Positions 14,501 through 29,562 of a stretch of DNA of 64,000 nucleotides are shown in pieces (positions within the stretch are counted from its first letter, which is position 1; every line of letters starts with the position of its first letter). The DNA comes from Argentina anserina (taxonomy: Eukaryota; Streptophyta; Magnoliopsida; Rosales; Rosaceae). The translations under genes were made by a program, and so were the position numbers. The notes below the pieces were generated by a model. It was not told the DNA's origin and searched no databases. It saw nothing but the letters and a program-made list of their open reading frames with translations. The stretch covers positions 1 to 64,000 of the forward strand of contig NW_026089489.1 in assembly GCF_933775445.1 (NCBI RefSeq), read 5' to 3'.

Positions 14501-15960
14501 TCGAAAGCCGTTCAGAAAGATACTCAAACGAGGATTGAAAAGATACACAAATTGCAATAGTAAACATACTCAAACGATAGAAAGATACTCAGTTTGAAAG
14601 AAACACACGCCCACACTGGAAACACTCTCAAATTCAATAGAAACTCGCATCAGAAAGGCTTACAGAAAGATACTCAAACAAGAATTGAAAAGTTACTCAA
14701 AGTGCAATAGTAAACATACTGAAACGATAGAAAGATACTCAGTTTGAAAGAAACACACGCCCACACTGGAAACACTCTCAAATTCAATAGAAACTCGCAT
14801 CAGAAAGGCTTACAGAAAGATACTTAAACGAGAATTGAAAAGATACTCAAAGTGCAATAGTAAACATACTCAAACGATAGAAAGATAGTCAGTTTGAAAG
14901 AAACACACGCCCACACAGGAAACACTCTCAAATTCAATAGAAACTCGCATCAGAAAGGCTTACAGAAAGATACTCAAACGAGAATTGAAAAGATACTCAA
15001 AGTGCAATAGTAAACATACTGAAACGATAGAAAGATACTCAGTTTGAAAGAAACACACGCCCACACTAGAAACACTCTCAAATTCAAGAAAAACTCGCAT
15101 CAGAAAGGCTTACAGAAAGATACTCAAACGAGGATTGAAAAGATACTCAAAGTGCAATAGTAAACATACTCAAACGATAGAAAGATAGTCAGTTTGAAAG
15201 AAACACACGCCCACACAGGAAACACTCTCAAATTCAATAGAAACTCGCATCAGAAAGGCTTACAGAAAGATACTCAAACGAGAATTGAAAAGATACTCAA
15301 ATTGCAATAATAAACATACTCAAACGATAGAAAGATACTGAGTTTGAAAGAAACACACGCCCACACTGGAAACACTCTCAAATTCAATAGAAACTCGCAT
15401 CAGAAAGGCTTACAGAAAGATACTCAAACGAGAATTGAAAAGATACTCAAAGTGCAATAGTAAACATACTCAAACGATAGAAAGATAGTCAGTTTGAAAT
15501 AAACACACGCCCACACTGGAAACACTCTCAAATTCAATAGAGACTCGCATCAGAAAGGCTTACAGAAAGATACTCAAACGAGAATTGAAAAGATACTCAA
15601 AGTGCAATAGTAAACATACTGAAACGATAGAAAGATACTCAGTTTGAAAGAAACACACGCCCTCACTGGAAACACTCTCAAATTCAAGAAAAACTCGCAT
15701 AAGAAAGGCTTACAGAATGATACTCCAACGAGAATTGAAAAGATACTCAAATTGCAATAGTAAACATACTCAAACGATAGAAAGATACTCAGTTTGAAAG
15801 AAACACACGCCCACACTGGAAACACTCTCAAATTCAAGACAAACTCGCATCGAAAACCGTTTAGAAAGATACTCAATAGAGGATTGAAAAGATACTCAAA
15901 TTGCAATAGTAAACATACTCAAACGATAGAAAGATACTCAGTTTGAAAGAAACACACGCC
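5560..15960 (+). repeat. Higher-order repeat family, ~2.25-2.85 kb, about four copies
   Basis: The rare variant CGAGAAATGAAAAG recurs with AAATGA at 6141, 8388, 10785 and 13634 (steps 2247, 2397 and 2849, i.e. about 15, 16 and 19 monomers). Other linked markers follow it: CAACAGAAACTCG, CTCAAAGTCAATAGAG, ACTTGCATCG with TACACAAATTGC, and CAATGGAAACTCG at about 7593 and 9990. The copies differ by whole-monomer gains; for example, copy 2 has two adjacent CAACAG monomers (about 8490 and 8640) where copy 1 has one. Confidence 0.85.
12051..13250 (+). repeat. Exact 600 bp tetramer duplication
   Basis: 12051-12650 and 12651-13250 are identical in line-by-line reading. They include the unusual GCAATAGCAAAC (12305/12905), AATAATAAAC and GAGAATTCAAAAG variants. 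The first difference appears at about 13251, where GAAACAC becomes TAAACAC. This four-monomer tandem duplication is nested in the third copy of the larger repeat and explains its extra length. Confidence 0.9.
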
Positions 15961-18129
15961 CACACAGGAAACACTCTCAAATTCAATAGAAAGTCGCATC
16001 AGAAAGGCTTACAGAAAGATACTCAAACGAGAATTGAAAAGATACTCAAAGTGCAATAGTAAACATACTCAAACGATAGAAAGATACTCAGTTTGAAAGA
16101 AACACACGCCCACACTGGAAACACTCTCAAATTCAATAGAAACTCGCATCAGAAAGGCTTACATAAAGATACTTAAACGAGAATTGAAAAGATACTCAAA
16201 GTGCAATAGTAAACATACTCAAACGATAGAAAGATACTCAGTTTGAAAGAAACACACGCCCACACTGGAAACACTCTCAAATTCAATAGAAACTCGCATC
16301 AGAAAGGCTTACAGAAAGATACTCAAACGAGAATTGAAAAGATACTCAAAGTGCAATAGTAAACATACTCAAACGATAGAAAGATACTCAGTTTGAAAGA
16401 AACACACGCCCACACTGGAAACACTCTCAAATTCAAGACAAACTCGCATCGAAAGCCGTTTAGAAAGATACTCAATAGAGGATTGAAAAGATACTCAAAT
16501 TGCAATAGTAAACATACTCAAACGATAGAAAGATACTCAGTTTGAAAGAAACACACGCCCACACAGGAAACACTCTCAAATTCAATAGAAAGTCGCATCA
16601 GAAAGGCTTACAGAAAGATACTCAAACGAGAATTGAAAAGATACTTAAAGTGCAATAGTAAACATACTCAAACGATAGAAAGATACTCAGTTTGAAAGAA
16701 ACACACGCCCACACTGGAAACACTCTCAAATTCAATAGAAACTCGCATCAGAAAGGCTTACAGAAAGATACTTAAACGAGAATTGAAAAGATACTCAAAG
16801 TGCAATAGTAAACATACTGAAACGATAGAAAGATACTCAGTTTGAAAGAAACACACGCCCTCACTGGAAACACTCTCAAATTCAAGAAAAACTCGCATCA
16901 GAAAGGCTTACAGAATGATACTCCAACGAGAATTGAAAAGATACTGAAAGTGCAATAATAAACATACTCAAACGATAGAAAGATACTCAGTTTGAAAGAA
17001 ACACACGCCCACACTGGAAACACTCTCAAATTCAACAGAAACTCGCATCAGAAAGGCTTACAGAAAGATACTGAAACGAGAATTGAAAAGATACTCAAAG
17101 TGCAATAGTAAACATACTCAAACGATAGAAAGATACTCAGTTTGAAAGAAACACACGCCCACACTGGAAACACTCTCAAATTCAATAGAAACTCGCATCA
17201 GAAAGGCTTACAGAAAGATACTCAAACGAGGATTGAAAAGATACTCAAATTGCAATAGTAAACATACTCAAACGATAGAAAGATACTCAGTTTGAAAGAA
17301 ACACAAGCCCACACTGGAAACACTCTCAAATCCAAGAAAAACTCGCATCGAAAGCCGTTCAGAAAGATACTCAAACGAGGATTGAAAAGATACTCAAATT
17401 GCAATAGTAAACATACTCAAACGATAGAAAGATACTCAGTTTGAAAGAAACACACGCCCACACAGGAAACACTCTCAAATTCAATAGAAAGTCGCATCAG
17501 AAAGGCTTACAGAAAGATACTCAAACGAGAATTGAAAAGATACTCAAATTGCAATAGTAAACATACTCAAACGATAGAAAGATACTCAGTTTGAAAGAAA
17601 CACACGCCCAAACTGGAAACACTCTCAAATTCAATAGAAAGTCGCATCAGAAAGGCTTACAGAAAGATACTCAAACGAGAATTGAAAAGATACTCACAGT
17701 GCAATAGTAAACATACTGAAACGATAGAAAGATAGTTAGTTTGAAAGAAACACACGCCCACACAGGAAACACTCTCAAATTCAATAGAAACTCGCATCAG
17801 AAAGACTTACAGAAAGATACTCAAACGAGGATTGAAAAGATACTCAAATTGCAATAGTAAACATACTCAAACGATAGAAAGATACTCAGTTTGAAAGAAA
17901 CACACGCCCACACAGGAAACACTCTCAAATTCAATAGAAACTCGCATCAGAAAGGCTTACAGAAAGATACTCAAACGAGAATTGAAAAAATACTCAAAGT
18001 GGAATAGTAAACATACTCAAACGATAGAAAGATACTCAGTTTGAAAGAAACACACGCCCACACTGGAAACACTCTCAAATTCAAGAAAAACTCGCATCGA
18101 AAGCCGTTCAGAAAGATACTCAAACGAGG

Positions 18130-20225
18130 ATTGAAAAGATACTCAAATTGCAATAGTAAACATACTCAAACGATAGAAAGATACTCAGTTTGAAAGAAAC
18201 ACACGCCCACACTGGAAACACTCTCAAATTCAATAGAAAGTCGCATCAGAAAGGCTTACAGAAAGAAACTCAAACGAGAATTGAAAAGATACTCAAAGTG
18301 CAATAGTAAACATACTCAAACGATAGAAAGATACTCAGTTTGAAAGAAACACACGCCCTCACTGGAAACACTCTCAAATTCAAGAAAAACTCGCATCAGA
18401 AAGGCTTACATAATGATACTCCAACGAGAATTGAAAAGATACTGAAAGTGCAATAGTAAACATACTCAAACGATAGAAAGATACTCAGTTTGAAAGAAAC
18501 ACACGCCCACACTGGAAACACTCTCAAATTCAAGAAAAACTCGCATCGAAAGCCGTTCAGAAAGATACTCAAACGAGGATTGAAAAGATACTCAAATTGC
18601 AATAGTAATCATACTCAAACGATAGAAAGATACTAAGTTTGAAAGAAACACACGCCCACACTGGAAACACTCTCAAATTCAATAGAAACTCGCATCAGAA
18701 AGGCTTACAGAAAGATACTTAAACGAGAATTGAAAAGATACTAAAAGTGCAATAGTAAACATACTCAAACGATAGAAAGATACTCAGTTTGAAAGAAACA
18801 CACGCCCACACTGGAAACACTCTCAAATTCAATAGAAACTCGCATCAGAAAGCCTTACAGAAAGATACTCAAACGAGAATTGAAAAGATACTCAAAGTGC
18901 AATAGTAAACATACTCAAACGATAGAAAGATACTCAGTTTGAAAGAAACACACGCCCACACTGGAAACACTCTCAAATTCAAGAAAAACTCGCATCGAAA
19001 GCCGTTCAGAAAGATACTCAAACGAGGATTGAAAAGATACTCAAATTGCAATAGTAAACATACTCAAACGATAGAAAGATACTCAGTTTGAAAGAAACAC
19101 ACGCCCACACTGGAAACACTCTCAAATTCAATAGAAACTCGCATCAGAAAGGCTTACAGAAAGATACTCAAACGAGAATTGAAAAGATACTCAAATTGCA
19201 ATAGTAAACATACTCAAACGATAGAAAGATACTCAGTTTGAAAGAAACACACGCCCACACTGGAAACACTCTCAAATTCAATAGAAAGTCGCATCAGAAA
19301 GGCTTACAGAAAGAAACTCAAACGAGAATTGAAAAGATACTCAAAGTGCAATAGTAAACATACTCAAACGATAGAAAGATACTCAGTTTGAAAGAAACAC
19401 ACGCCCTCACTGGAAACACTCTCAAATTCAAGAAAAACTCGCATCAGAAAGGCTTACATAATGATACTCCAACGAGAATTGAAAAGATACTGAAAGTGCA
19501 ATAGTAAACATACTCAAACGATAGAAAGATACTCAGTTTGAAAGAAACACACGCCCACACTGGAAACACTCTCAAATTCAAGAAAAACTCGCATCGAAAG
19601 CCGTTCAGAAAGATACTCAAACGAGGATTGAAAAGATACTCAAATTGCAATAGTAATCATACTCAAACGATAGAAAGATACTAAGTTTGAAAGAAACACA
19701 CGCCCACACTGGAAACACTCTCAAATTCAATAGAAACTCGCATCAGAAAGGCTTACAGAAAGATACTTAAACGAGAATTGAAAAGATACTAAAAGTGCAA
19801 TAGTAAACATACTCAAACGATAGAAAGATACTCAGTTTGAAAGAAACACACGCCCACACTGGAAACACTCTTAAATTCAATAGAAACTCGCATCAGAAAG
19901 CCTTACAGAAAGATACTCAAACGAGAATTGAAAAGATACTCAAAGTGCAATAGTAAACATACTCAAACGATAGAAAGATACTCAGTTTGAAAGAAACACA
20001 CGCCCACACTGGAAACACTCTCAAATTCAAGAAAAACTCGCATCGAAAGCCGTTCAGAAAGATACTCAAACGAGGATTGAAAAGATACTCAAATTGCAAT
20101 AGTAAACATACTCAAACGATAGAAAGATACTCAGTTTGAAAGAAACACACGCCCACACTGGAAACACTCTCAAATTCAATAGAAAGTCGCATCAGAAAGG
20201 CTTACAGAAAGAAACTCAAACGAGA
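18130..20225 (+). repeat. Higher-order repeat, 1048 bp (7-mer), two copies plus a partial third
   Basis: 18130-19177 and 19178-20225 match at a 1048 bp offset. They share GAAAGAAACTCAAACG, CTTACATAATGATACTCC and TAATCATACTC variants. One clear difference is CTCTTAAATTC in copy 2 (about 19869) against CTCTCAAATTC. A partial third copy follows at an offset of 898 bp (six monomers), marked by CTTACATAATG near 20351. Confidence 0.85.
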
Positions 20226-23200
20226 ATTGAAAAGATACTCAAAGTGCAATAGTAAACATACTCAAACGATAGAAAGATACTCAGTTTGAAAGAAACACAC
20301 GCCCTCACTGGAAACACTCTCAAATTCAAGAAAAACTCGCATCAGAAAGGCTTACATAATGATACTCCAACGAGAATTGAAAAGATACTGAAAGTGCAAT
20401 AGTAAACATACTCAAACGATAGAAAGATACTCAGTTTGAAAGAAACACACGCCCACACTGGAAACACTCTCAAATTCAAGAAAAACTCGCATCGAAAGCC
20501 GTTCAGAAAGATACTCAAACGAGGATTGAAAAGATACTCAAAGTGCAATAGTAAACATACTGAAACGATCGAAAGATACTCAGTTTGAAAGAAACACACG
20601 CCCACACTGGAAACACTCTCAAATTCAATAGAAACTCGCATCAGAAAGCCTTACAGAAAGATACTCAAACGAGGATTGAAAAGATACTCAAATTGCAATA
20701 GTAAACATACTCAAACGATAGAAAGATACTCAGTTTGAAAGAAACACACGCCCACACTGGAAACACTCTCAAATTCAATAGAAACTCGCATCAGAAAGGC
20801 TTACAGAAAGATACTCAAACAAGAATTGAAAAGTTACTCAAAGTGCAATAGTAAACATACTGAAACGATAGAAAGATTCTCAGTTTGAAAGAAACACACG
20901 CCGACACTGGAAACACTCTCAAATTCAATAGAAACTCGCATCAGAAAGGCTTACAGAAAGATACTTAAACGAGAATTGAAAAGATACTCAAAGTGCAATA
21001 GTAAACATACTCAAACGATAGAAAGATAGTCAGGTTGAAAGAAACACACGCCCACACAGGAAACACTCTCAAATTCAATAGAAACTCGCATCAGAAAGGC
21101 TTACAGAAAGATACTCAAACGAGAATTGAAAAGATACTCAAAGTGCAATAGTAAACATACTGAAACGATAGAAAGATACTCAGTTTGAAAGAAACACACG
21201 CCCACACTGGAAACACTCTCAAATTCAATAGAAACTCGCATCAGAAAGGCTTACATAAAGATACTTAAACGAGAATTGAAAAGATACTCAAAGTGCAATA
21301 GTAAACATACTCAAACGATAGAAAGATACTCAGTTTGAAAGAAACACACGCCCACACTGGAAACACTCTCAAATTCAATAGAAACTCGCATCAGAAAGGC
21401 TTACAGAAAGATACTCAAACGAGAATTGAAAAGATACTCAAAGTGCAATAGTAAACATACTCAAACGATAGAAAGATACTAAGTTTGAAAGAAACACACG
21501 CCCACACTGGAAACACTCTCAAATTCAAGACAAACTCGCATCGATAGCCGTTTAGAAAGATACTCAATAGAGGATTGAAAAGATACTCAAATTGCAATAG
21601 TAAACATACTCAAACGATAGAAAGATACTCAGTTTGAAAGAAACACACGCCCACACAGGAAACACTCTCAAATGCAATAGAAACTCGCATCAGAAAGGCT
21701 TACAGAAAGATACTCAAACGAGAATTGAAAAGATACTCAAAGTGGAATAGTAAACATACTCAAACGATAGAAAGATAGTCAGTTTGAAAGAAACACACGC
21801 CCACACTGGAAACACTCTCAAATTCAATAGAAAGTCGCATCGAAAGCCGTTCAGAAAGATACTCAAACGAGGATTGAAAAGATACTCAAATTGCAATAGT
21901 AAACATACTCAAACGATAGAAAGATACTCAGTTTGAAAGAAACACACGCCCACACTGGAAACACTCTCAAATTCAATAGAAAGTCGCATCAGAAAGGCTT
22001 ACAGAAAGAAACTCAAACGAGAATTGAAAAGATACTCAAAGTGCAATAGTAAACATACTCAAACGATAGAAAGATACTCAGTTTGAAAGAAACACACGCC
22101 CACACTGGAAACACTCTCAAATTCAATAGAAAGTCGCATCAGAAAGGCTTACAGAAAGATACTCAAACGAGAATTGAAAAGATACTCACAGTGCAATAGT
22201 AAACATACTGAAATGATAGAAAGATAGTTAGTTTGAAAGAAACACACGCCCACACAGGAAACACTCTCAAATTCAATAGAAACTCGCATCAGAAAGACTT
22301 ACAGAAAGATACTCAAACGAGGATTGAAAAGATACTCAAATTGCAATAGTAAACATACTCAAACGATAGAAAGATACTCAGTTTGAAAGAAACACACGCC
22401 CACACAGGAAACACTCTCAAATTCAATAGAAACTCGCATCAGAAAGGCTTACAGAAAGATACTCAAACGAGAATTGAAAAGATACTCAAAGTGGAATAGT
22501 AAACATACTCAAACGATAGAAAGATACTCAGTTTGAAAGAAACACACGCCCACACTGGAAACACTCTCAAATTCAAGAAAAACTCGCATCGAAAGCCGTT
22601 CAGAAAGATACTCAAACGAGGATTGAAAAGATACTCAAATTGCAATAGTAAACATACTCAAACGATAGAAAGATACTCAGTTTGAAAGAAACACACGCCC
22701 ACACTGGAAACACTCTCAAATTCAATAGAAAGTCGCATCAGAAAGGCTTACAGAAAGAAACTCAAACGAGAATTGAAAAGATACTCAAAGTGCAATAGTA
22801 AACATACTCAAACGATAGAAAGATACTCAGTTTGAAAGAAACACACGCCCTCACTGGAAACACTCTCAAATTCAAGAAAAACTCGCATCAGAAAGGCTTA
22901 CATAATGATACTCCAACGAGAATTGAAAAGATACTGAAAGTGCAATAGTAAACATACTCAAACGATAGAAAGATACTCAGTTTGAAAGAAACACACGCCC
23001 ACACTGGAAACACTCTCAAATTCAAGAAAAACTCGCATCGAAAGCCGTTCAGAAAGATACTCAAACGAGGATTGAAAAGATACTCAAAGTGCAATAGTAA
23101 ACATACTGAAACGATAGAAAGATACTCAGTTTGAAAGAAACACACGCCCACACTGGAAACACTCTCAAATTCAATAGAAACTCGCATCAGAAAGCCTTAC

Positions 23201-24675
23201 AGAAAGATACTCAAACGAGGATTGAAAAGATACTCAAATTGCAATAGTAAACATACTCAAACGATAGAAAGATACTCAGTTTGAAAGAAACACACGCCCA
23301 CACTGGAAACACTCTCAAATTCAATAGAAACTCGCATCAGAAAGGCTTACAGAAAGATACTCAAACAAGAATTGAAAAGTTACTCAAAGTGCAATAGTAA
23401 ACATACTGAAACGATAGAAAGATTCTCAGTTTGAAAGAAACACACGCCGACACTTGAAACACTCTCAAATTCAATAGAAACTCGCATCAGAAAGGCTTAC
23501 AGAAAGATACTTAAACGAGAATTGAAAAGATACTCAAAGTGCAATAGTAAACATACTCAAACGATAGAAAGATAGTCAGGTTGAAAGAAACACACGCCCA
23601 CACAGGAAACACTCTCAAATTCAATAGAAACTCGCATCAGAAAGGCTTACAGAAAGATACTCAAACGAGAATTGAAAAGATACTCAAAGTGCAATAGTAA
23701 ACATACTGAAACGATAGAAAGATACTCAGTTTGAAAGAAACACACGCCCACACTGGAAACACTCTCAAATTCAATAGAAACTCGCATCAGAAAGGCTTAC
23801 ATAAAGATACTTAAACGAGAATTGAAAAGATACTCAAAGTGCAATAGTAAACATACTCAAACGATAGAAAGATACTCAGTTTGAAAGAAACACACGCCCA
23901 CACTGGAAACACTCTCAAATTCAATAGAAACTCGCATCAGAAAGGCTTACAGAAAGATACTCAAACGAGAATTGAAAAGATACTCAAAGTGCAATAGTAA
24001 ACATACTCAAACGATAGAAAGATACTAAGTTTGAAAGAAACACACGCCCACACTGGAAACACTCTCAAATTCAAGACAAACTCGCATCGATAGCCGTTTA
24101 GAAAGATACTCAATAGAGGATTGAAAAGATACTCAAATTGCAATAGTAAACATACTCAAACGATAGAAAGATACTCAGTTTGAAAGAAACACACGCCCAC
24201 ACAGGAAACACTCTCAAATTCAATAGAAACTCGCATCAGAAAGGCTTACAGAAAGATACTCAAACGAGAATTGAAAAGATACTCAAAGTGGAATAGTAAA
24301 CATACTCAAACGATAGAAAGATAGTCAGTTTGAAAGAAACACACGCCCACACTGGAAACACTCTCAAATTCAATAGAAAGTCGCATCGAAAGCCGTTCAG
24401 AAAGATACTCAAACGAGGATTGAAAAGATACTCAAATTGCAATAGTAAACATACTCAAACGATAGAAAGATACTCAGTTTGAAAGAAACACACGCCCACA
24501 CTGGAAACACTCTCAAATTCAATAGAAAGTCGCATCAGAAAGGCTTACAGAAAGAAACTCAAACTAGAATTGAAAAGATACTCAAAGTGCAATAGTAAAC
24601 ATACTCAAACGATAGAAAGATACTCAGTTTGAAAGAAACACACGCCCACACTGGAAACACTCTCAAATTCAATAG
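19949..24675 (+). repeat. Higher-order repeat, 2546 bp (17-mer), two copies
   Basis: Copy 1 starts at about 19949 and copy 2 at about 22495. Shared rare markers at the 2546 bp offset include CATCGATAGCCG (21540/24086), GATTCTCAG (about 20876/23422), GATAGTCAGG and CATAAAGATACTTAAACG. The match ends near 22128/24675. Minor differences include GATCG against GATAG (20566 region) and CACTTGAAAC (23453). Confidence 0.85.
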
Positions 24676-27600
24676 AAACTCGCATCAGAAAGGCTTACAG
24701 AATGATACTCCAACGAGAATTGAAAAGATACTGAAAGTGCAATAGTAAACATACTCAAACGATAGAAAGATACTCAGTTTGAAAGAAACACACGCCCACA
24801 CTGGAAACACTCTCAAATTCAACAGAAACTCGCATCAGAAAGGCTTACAGAAAGATACTGAAACGAGAATTGAAAAGATACTCAAAGTGCAATAGTAAAC
24901 ATACTCAAACGATAGAAAGATACTCAGTTTGAAAGAAACACACGCCCACACTGGAAACACTATCAAATTCAATAGAAACTCGCATCAGAAAGGCTTACAG
25001 AAAGATACTCAAACGAGAATTGAAAAGATACTCAAAGTGCAATAGTAAACATACTCAAACGATAGAAAGATAGTCAGTTTGAAAGAAACACACGCCCACA
25101 CTGGAAACACTCTCAAATTCAATAGAAAGTCGCATCAAAAAGGCTTACAGAAAGAAACTCAAACGAGAATTGAAAAGATACTCAAAGTGCAATAGTAAAC
25201 ATACTCAAACGATAGAAAGATACTCAGTTTGAAAGAAACACACGCCCTCACTGGAAACACTCTCAAATTCAAGAAAAACTCGCATCAGAAAGGCTTACAG
25301 AATGATACTCCAACGAGAATTGAAAAGATACTGAAAGTGCAATAGTAAACATACTCAAACGATAGAAAGATACTCAGTTTGAAAGAAACACACGCCCACA
25401 CTGGAAACACTCTCAAATTCAACAGAAACTCGCATCAGAAAGGCTTACAGAAAGATACTTAAACGAGAATTGAAAAGATACTCAAAGTGCAATAGTAAAC
25501 ATACTCAAACGATAGAAAGATAGTCAGTTTGAAAGAAACACACGCCCACACAGGAAACACTCTCAAATTCAATAGAAACTCGCATCAGAAAGGCTTACAG
25601 AAAGATACTCAAACGAGAATTGAAAAGATACTCAAAGTGCAATAGTAAACATACTCAAACGATAGAAAGATAGTCAGTTTGAAAGAAACACACGCCCACA
25701 CTGGAAACACTCTCAAATTCAATAGAGACTCGCATCAGAAAGCCTTACAGAAAGATACTCAAACGAGAATTGAAAAGATACTCAAATTGCAATAGTAAAC
25801 ATACTCAAACGATAAAAGATACTCAGTTTGAAAGAAACACACGCCCACACTGGAAACACTCTCAAATTCAATAGAAACTCGCATCAGAAAGGCTTACAGA
25901 AAGATACTCAAACGAGGATTAAAAAGATACTCAAATTGCAATAGTAAACATACTCAAACGATAGAAAGATACTCAGTTTGAAAGAAACACACGCCCACAC
26001 TGGAAACACTCTCAAATTCAAGAAAAACTCGCATCGAAAGCCGTTCAGAAAGATACTCAAACGAGGATTGAAAAGATACTCCAATTGCAATAGTAATCAT
26101 ACTCAAACGATAGAAAGATACTAAGTTTGAAAGAAACACACGCCCACACTGGAAACACTCTCAAATTCAATAGAAACTCGCATCAGAAAGGCTTACAGAA
26201 AGATACTTAAACGAGAATTGAAAAGATACTCAAAGTGCAATAGTAAACATACTCAAACGATAGAAAGATACTCAGTTTGAAAGAAACACACGCCCTCACT
26301 GGAAACACTCTCAAATTCAAGAAAAACTCGCATCAGAAAGGCTTACAGAATGATACTCAAACGAGAATTGAAAAGATACTCACAGTGCAATAGTAAACAT
26401 ACTGAAACGATAGAAAGATAGTTAGTTTGAAAGAAACACACGCCCACACAGGAAACACTCTCAAATTCAATAGAAACTCGCATCAGAAAGACTTACAGAA
26501 AGATACTCAAACGAGGATTGAAAAGATACTTAAATTGCAATAGTAAACATACTCAAACGATAGAAAGATACTCAGTTTGAAAGAAACACACGCCCACACT
26601 GGAAACACTCTCAAATTCAAGAAAAACTCGCATCGAAAGCCGTTCAGAAAGATACTCAAACGAGGATTGAAAAGATACTCAAATTGCAATAGTAATCATA
26701 CTCAAACGATAGAAAGATACTAAGTTTGAAAGAAACACACGCCCACACTGGAAACACTCTCAAATTCAATAGAAACTCGCATCAGAAAGGCTTACAGAAA
26801 GATACTTAAACGAGAATTGAAAAGATACTAAAAGTGCAATAGTAAACATACTCAAACGATAGAAAGATACTCAGTTTGAAAGAAACACACGCCCACACTG
26901 GAAACACTCTCAAATTCAATAGAAACTCGCATCAGAAAGCCTTACAGAAAGATACTCAAACGAGAATTGAAAAGATACTCAAAGTGCAATAGTAAACATA
27001 CTCAAACGATAGAAAGATACTCAGTTTGAAAGAAACACACGCCCACACTGGAAACACTCTCAAATTCAAGAAAAACTCGCATCGAAAGCCGTTCAGAAAG
27101 ATACTCAAACGAGGATTGAAAAGATACTCAAATTGCAATAGTAAACATACTCAAACGATAGAAAGATACTCAGTTTGAAAGAAACACACGCCCACACTGG
27201 AAACACTCTCAAATTCAAGAAAAACTCGCATCGAAAGCCGTTCAGAAAGATACTCAAACGAGGATTGAAAAGATACTCCAATTGCAATAGTAATCATACT
27301 CAAACGATAGAAAGATACTAAGTTTGAAAGAAACACACGCCCACACTGGAAACACTCTCAAATTCAATAGAAACTCGCATCAGAAAGGCTTACAGAAAGA
27401 TACTTAAACGAGAATTGAAAAGATACTCAAAGTGCAATAGTAAACATACTCAAACGATAGAAAGATACTCAGTTTGAAAGAAACACATGCCCACACTGGA
27501 AACACTCTCAAATTCAATAGAGACTCGCATCAGAAAGTCTTACAGAAAGATACTCAAACGAGAATTGAAAAGATACTCAAAGTGCAATAGTAAACATACT

Positions 27601-28336
27601 CAAACGATAGAAAGATACTCAGTTTGAAAGAAACACATGCCCACACTGGAAACACTCTCAAATTCAATAGAAACTCGCATCAGAAAGGCTTACAGAAAGA
27701 TACTCAAACCAGAATTGAAAAGTTACTCAAAGTGCAATAGTAAACATACTGAAACGATAGAAAGATACTCAGTTTGAAAGAAACACACGCCGACACTGGA
27801 AACACTCTCAAATTCAATAGAAACTCGCATCAGAAAGGCTTACAGAAAGATACTTAAACGAGAATTGAAAAGATACTCAAAGTGCAATAGTAAACATACT
27901 CAAACGATAGAAAGATAGTCAGTTTGAAAGAAACACACGCCCACACAGGAAACACTCTCAAATTCAATAGAAACTCGCATCAGAAAGGCTTACAGAAAGA
28001 TACTCAAACGAGAATTGAAAAGATACTCAAAGTGCAATAGTAAACATACTGAAACGATAGAAAGATACTCAGTTTGAAAGAAACACACGCCCACACTGGA
28101 AACACTCTCAAATTCAAGAAAAACTCGCATCAGAAAGGCTTACAGAAAGATACTCAAACGAGGATTGAAAAGATACTCAAAGTGCAATAGTAAACATACT
28201 GAAACGATAGAAAGATACTCAGTTTGAAAAAAACACACGCCCTCACTGGAAACACTCTCAAATTCAAGAAAAACTCGCATCAGAAAGGCTTACAGAATGA
28301 TACTCCAACGAGAATTGAAAAGATACTGAAAGTGCA

Positions 28337-29014
28337 ATAGTAAACATACTCAAACGATAGAAAGATACTCAGTTTGAAAGAAACACACGCCCACACTGGA
28401 AACACTCTCAAATTCAACAGAAACTCGCATCAGAAAGGCTTACAGAAAGATACTGAAACGAGAATTGAAAAGATACTCAAAGTGCAATAGTAAACATACT
28501 CAAACGATAGAAAGATACTCAGTTTGAAAGAAACACACGCCCACACTGGAAACACTCTCAAATTCAATAGAAACTCGCATCAGAAAGGTTTACAGAAAGA
28601 TACTCAAACGAGGATTAAAAAGATACTCAAATTGCAATAGTAAACATACTCAAACGATAGAAAGATACTCAGTTTGAAAGAAACACACGCCCACACTGGA
28701 AACACTCTCAAATTCAACAGAAACTCGCATCAGAAAGGCTTACAGAAAGATACTGAAACGAGAATTGAAAAGATACTCAAAGTGCAATAGTAAACATACT
28801 CAAACGATAGAAAGATACTCAGTTTGAAAGAAACACACGCCCACACTGGAAACACTCTCAAATTCAATAGAAACTCGCATCAGAAAGGTTTACAGAAAGA
28901 TACTCAAACGAGGATTAAAAAGATACTCAAATTGCAATAGTAAACATACTCAAACGATAGAAAGATACTCAGTTTGAAAGAAACACACGCCCACACTGGA
29001 AACACTCTCAAATT
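28337..29014 (+). repeat. Exact 300 bp dimer duplication
   Basis: Two-monomer units repeat at exactly 300 bp with no difference seen. They share CAACAGAAACTCG, AAAGGTTTACAG (28588/28888) and GAGGATTAAAAAG. The identity is bounded by ACTGAAAGTGC on the left and CAACAG against CAATAG on the right. Confidence 0.85.
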
Positions 29015-29562
29015 CAATAGAAACTCGCATCAGAAAGCCTTACAGAAAGATACTCAAACGAGAATTGAAAAGATACTCAAAGTGCAATAGTAAACATACT
29101 CAAACGATAGAAAGATACTCAGTTTGAAAGAAACACACGCCCACACTGGAAACACTCTCAAATTCAATAGAAACTCGCATCAGAAAGGCTTACATAAAGA
29201 TACTCAAACGAGAAATTAAAAGATACTCAAAGTGCAATAGTAAACATACTCAAACGATAGAAAGATACTCAGTTTGAAAGAAACACACGCCCACACTGGA
29301 AACACTCTCAAATTCAAGAAAAACTCGCATCAGAAAGGCTTACAGAAAGATACTCAAACGAGGATTGAAAAGATACTCAAAGTGCAATAGTAAACATACT
29401 GAAACGATAGAAAGATACTCAGTTTGAAAGAAACACACGCCCTCACTGGAAACACTCTCAAATTCAAGAAAAACTCGCATCAGAAAGCCTTACAGAAAGA
29501 TACTCAAACGAGAATTGAAAAGATACTCAAATTGCAATAGTAAACATACTCAAACGATAGAA

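Noticed and set aside
25908..27336. Apparent 1197 bp HOR
   Set aside because: Only about two to three monomers (about 25930-26270 and 27127-27467) match closely at this offset and the monomers between do not tile the interval, so it is treated as dispersed copying, not a regular HOR.
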